Assembly (NCBI RefSeq): GCF_025398175.1
Contig: NZ_CP099737.1
Coordinates: 1 to 32,804, forward strand
DNA: 32,804 nt
Direction: 5' to 3'
From: Photobacterium sp. TY1-4
Lineage (GTDB): Bacteria > Pseudomonadota > Gammaproteobacteria > Enterobacterales > Vibrionaceae
The notes under the pieces: generated by a model
The model's input: the letters and a program-made list of their open reading frames with translations, nothing else
What the model was told of the DNA's origin: nothing
Database searches by the model: none
Position numbers and translations under genes: made by a program
Part shown: in pieces, positions 31,411 through 32,804 of the stretch
How positions within the stretch are numbered: the stretch's first letter is position 1
Layout: each line of letters opens with the position of its first letter

Positions 31411-31451
31411 GTTTACTTAACTTACGTAAGTTATTACACTTCGGTAAGTTA
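31411..31451. promoter_or_regulatory. Plasmid-wide palindrome, copy 5 (parA promoter)
   Basis: A perfect TAACTTACGTAAGTTA is at 31418-31433, with a half-site CGGTAAGTTA at 31442-31451. It ends 21 bases before the parA ATG (31473). Partition operons of this type are usually repressed by their small DNA-binding partner, so this is the likely par operator and possibly the centromere. Confidence 0.7.
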
Positions 31452-31472
31452 TTTATATTTGGGGACTAGGCT

Positions 31473-32114
31473 ATGGGACAAATCATTCTTCTCGGCAGCC
31501 AGAAAGGCGGCTGCGGTAAATCGACACTGGCTGTTAACATTGCCGGCTGGTTGGTACACCAGGGCAAAGATGTCATGTTGGTTGACGCCGACCCGCAAGG
31601 CTCATCGGCACGTTGGGCGCAGGATCGCCAGGAGCAGGAAATGCTGAAGCATATTCCGCACGTCCAGGCATCGGGCAATATCAACCAGACCTTGAAAGAT
31701 CTGGCCGCGCGCTACGACTATGTTGTTGCCGACACCGCCGGTCGCGACAGCCGGGAGCTCCGGACCGGTATGGTGATCGCTGACGTGCTGCTTTCTCCTT
31801 CCCGTCCGTCCCAGTATGATCTGGATACCCTGCCGCACCTGACCGAAGTCTTTCTGCAAGCCCAGGATCTCAACCCGAACTTGAAAGGTTACCTGGTCCT
31901 CAATATGTGTCCGACCAACCCGGTGATCAAAGAAGCGGATGAGGCAAAGTCCTACCTGGCAGAATTTCCGGAGTTCGGCGTTGCTACTTCGCTAATCTAT
32001 GACCGTAAAGCATTCCGGGATTGTATCTCAGAAGGCAAAACCATCTTTGAGTGGAAAGATGCCAAAGCCAAAGCTGAAATCAGTGCACTGATGGAGGAGG
32101 TGTTCCGTGGTTAA
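31473..32114 (+). CDS. parA: ParA-type partition ATPase (short, type Ib-like)
   Basis: ParA moves plasmid copies apart on the nucleoid, driven by ATP. This 213-residue protein has the deviant Walker A KGGCGKST (residues 11-18), VDADPQGSS, and VVADTAGRDS as the A' and B regions. It lacks the N-terminal HTH of longer ParA proteins, so it is the short, type Ib form. In that form the DNA-binding partner, not ParA, represses the operon. The ATG at 31473 follows a palindromic operator. Its stop overlaps the partner gene by eight bases. Confidence 0.9.
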   Translation: MGQIILLGSQKGGCGKSTLAVNIAGWLVHQGKDVMLVDADPQGSSARWAQDRQEQEMLKHIPHVQASGNINQTLKDLAARYDYVVADTAGRDSRELRTGMVIADVLLSPSRPSQYDLDTLPHLTEVFLQAQDLNPNLKGYLVLNMCPTNPVIKEADEAKSYLAEFPEFGVATSLIYDRKAFRDCISEGKTIFEWKDAKAKAEISALMEEVFRG

Positions 32115-32397
32115 ACCTCGCACTCGTCAACCATCCCAGGAGCAGATTGATCAGTTCGCTCGGGGGGCGGAAGTAACAACGCAGAAATCAGAACAACCGA
32201 AAGCCAGCGAAAAGACTTACAAACGGGTGACGTTCTCATTGACTGAGCATGATGATCAGCTGGTTGATGAGCTGTCGTTGAAGGTTCGCTCGTTTCGTTG
32301 TAATCGCTCGCAGGCTGTGAAGGCGGCATTGGCCTTTCTGGCGGCTCAGGACGATGACACGATCATCAAAGAGCTGGAAAAACAAAAAGGAATTTGA
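32107..32397 (+). CDS. parB: Ribbon-helix-helix partner of ParA (ParB-like)
   Basis: This 96-residue protein starts at a GTG with GGAGGAGGT upstream, overlapping the parA end. Residues about 1-38 are polar and likely disordered, the part that usually touches ParA. Residues about 40-85 read KRVTFSLTEHDDQLVDEL, then CNRSQAVKAALAFLAA. This is a ribbon-helix-helix fold with the beta-strand RVTFSLTE and the second-helix start NRSQAVKAAL. Such partners bind centromere repeats and repress the operon. The palindrome upstream of parA, with its four other copies on the plasmid, is the natural candidate for its target. Confidence 0.8.
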   Translation: MVKPRTRQPSQEQIDQFARGAEVTTQKSEQPKASEKTYKRVTFSLTEHDDQLVDELSLKVRSFRCNRSQAVKAALAFLAAQDDDTIIKELEKQKGI

Positions 32398-32436
32398 TGG
32401 CCTTGAACCTGTGGGTTGCTGTGTTAACTCGAAGAG

Positions 32437-32445
32437 TTATCCACA
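32437..32445 (+). promoter_or_regulatory. DnaA box of the plasmid origin
   Basis: TTATCCACA, a perfect consensus DnaA box, lies 40 bases after the parB stop and is followed by an AT-rich stretch (about 32,455-32,530). This arrangement fits the unwinding region of an iteron origin. Confidence 0.8.
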
Positions 32446-32552
32446 ATCCACAGGTATATATAACAATATATATTTTTCTATAAAGTATATAGAGTATATA
32501 AGATCTATAGGGTCTGAAAAACGTTTTAATATCAATGCCATACAAGCCTAAA

Positions 32553-32789
32553 GGTCACAAAAAATTAGTCACAGGTCACAAAAAATTAGTCAGTGGTCAC
32601 ATTTTTTTAGTCTGAGGTCACATATTTTTAGTCTAAATGATCTTTTTTTTAGTCTGAAGGTCACAAATTTTTAGTCAGACGGTCCCCTTTGCTCACATGG
32701 TCACACTTTTTTAGTCATTTCAGCGTTTTTGCCCTGCTATGGTCACAGGTTTTTAGTATTATGGCGGCTGTGACTAAAAATTTGTGACC
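32553..32789. repeat. Iteron array of the replication origin
   Basis: Eight 18-bp direct iterons of type GGTCACAAAAAATTAGTC lie at 32553, 32574, 32595, 32616, 32637 (degenerate), 32659, 32699 and 32741. The first six are spaced 21-22 bases apart, two helical turns. A ninth copy at 32772-32789 is inverted (GACTAAAAATTTGTGACC) and ends 15 bases before the end of the window. If the molecule is circular, this inverted copy overlaps the rep promoter, as in other iteron plasmids where Rep dimers repress their own gene there. Confidence 0.9.
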
Positions 32790-32804
32790 ATAGGCACGGT
32801 GAAA

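Noticed and set aside
32553..32789. CRISPR array
   Set aside because: The repeats are 18 bp with spacings of 21-22 bases and almost no spacer between them. They are origin iterons, and no cas gene is present.

Overview
This window looks like a complete circular plasmid of about 32.8 kb, opened at the first base of its replication gene. Position 1 is the ATG of a RepB/Rep_3-type initiator. The last 250 bases hold the matching iteron origin: eight direct repeats, one inverted copy, a DnaA box and an AT-rich stretch. A ParA ATPase and a small ribbon-helix-helix partner lie just before it. The Dcm/Vsr/YggL/YdjM-type proteins and the dif-like sites suggest a gammaproteobacterium, perhaps a marine or aquatic one. 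The species cannot be read from the sequence. Base composition is mosaic: about 1.1-2.7 kb and 25.1-27.6 kb are clearly AT-richer than the rest.

Layout. 1-1050 rep. 1.1-4.8 kb: small accessory genes and a serine recombinase. 4.8-6.6 kb: an unknown 415-aa protein divergent from a Vsr mismatch endonuclease. 6.6-7.4 kb: non-coding DNA with an inverted pair of dif-like XerC/XerD sites. 7.4-7.8 kb: a gene broken by a stop codon. 8.0-12.2 kb (minus strand): an EcoRII-family restriction endonuclease, an unknown protein with a PD-(D/E)XK-like motif, and a Dcm/M.EcoRII-type cytosine methyltransferase. 12.3-14.9 kb: a nuclease-like pseudogene, small mobile-element genes, and a C-protein-like XRE regulator with two mirror-image 18-bp operators. 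15.0-22.8 kb (minus strand): a tightly coupled four-gene operon of DrmA and DrmB (DISARM core), an SF1 helicase carrying a DUF5710-like insert, and an unknown 483-aa protein. 23-24.9 kb: an IS1595-type transposase remnant and a recombinase-yggL-unknown operon behind a three-repeat site. 25.1-28.1 kb: a secreted metzincin protease and a lone pseudopilin. 28.2-30.3 kb: an operon of a membrane-anchored ATPase, an exported protein and a YdjM-like membrane hydrolase. 30.3-31.4 kb: non-coding. 31.4-32.8 kb: par and ori.

The main discovery candidate is a hybrid anti-phage island at about 4.8-22.9 kb. DISARM class 2 uses a CCWGG-specific 5mC methyltransferase with DrmA and DrmB. Here a Dcm-type (predicted CCWGG) methyltransferase and DrmAB are present, but no DrmC phospholipase-D nuclease and no DrmE can be seen. 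In their place are an EcoRII-type CCWGG nuclease, a second possible nuclease, an SF1 helicase with a DUF5710-like insert, an unknown partner, and Vsr, which repairs T:G mismatches arising from deaminated 5mC at CCWGG. A C-box-like sequence also occurs upstream of drmA, so the C regulator may time the whole island. This joint function is inference; the gene identities come from visible motifs.

A second theme is a 16-bp palindrome, TAACTTACGTAAGTTA, found with at most two mismatches at five intergenic sites around the plasmid, including the parA promoter. It may be a partition centromere, a plasmid-wide operator, or both.
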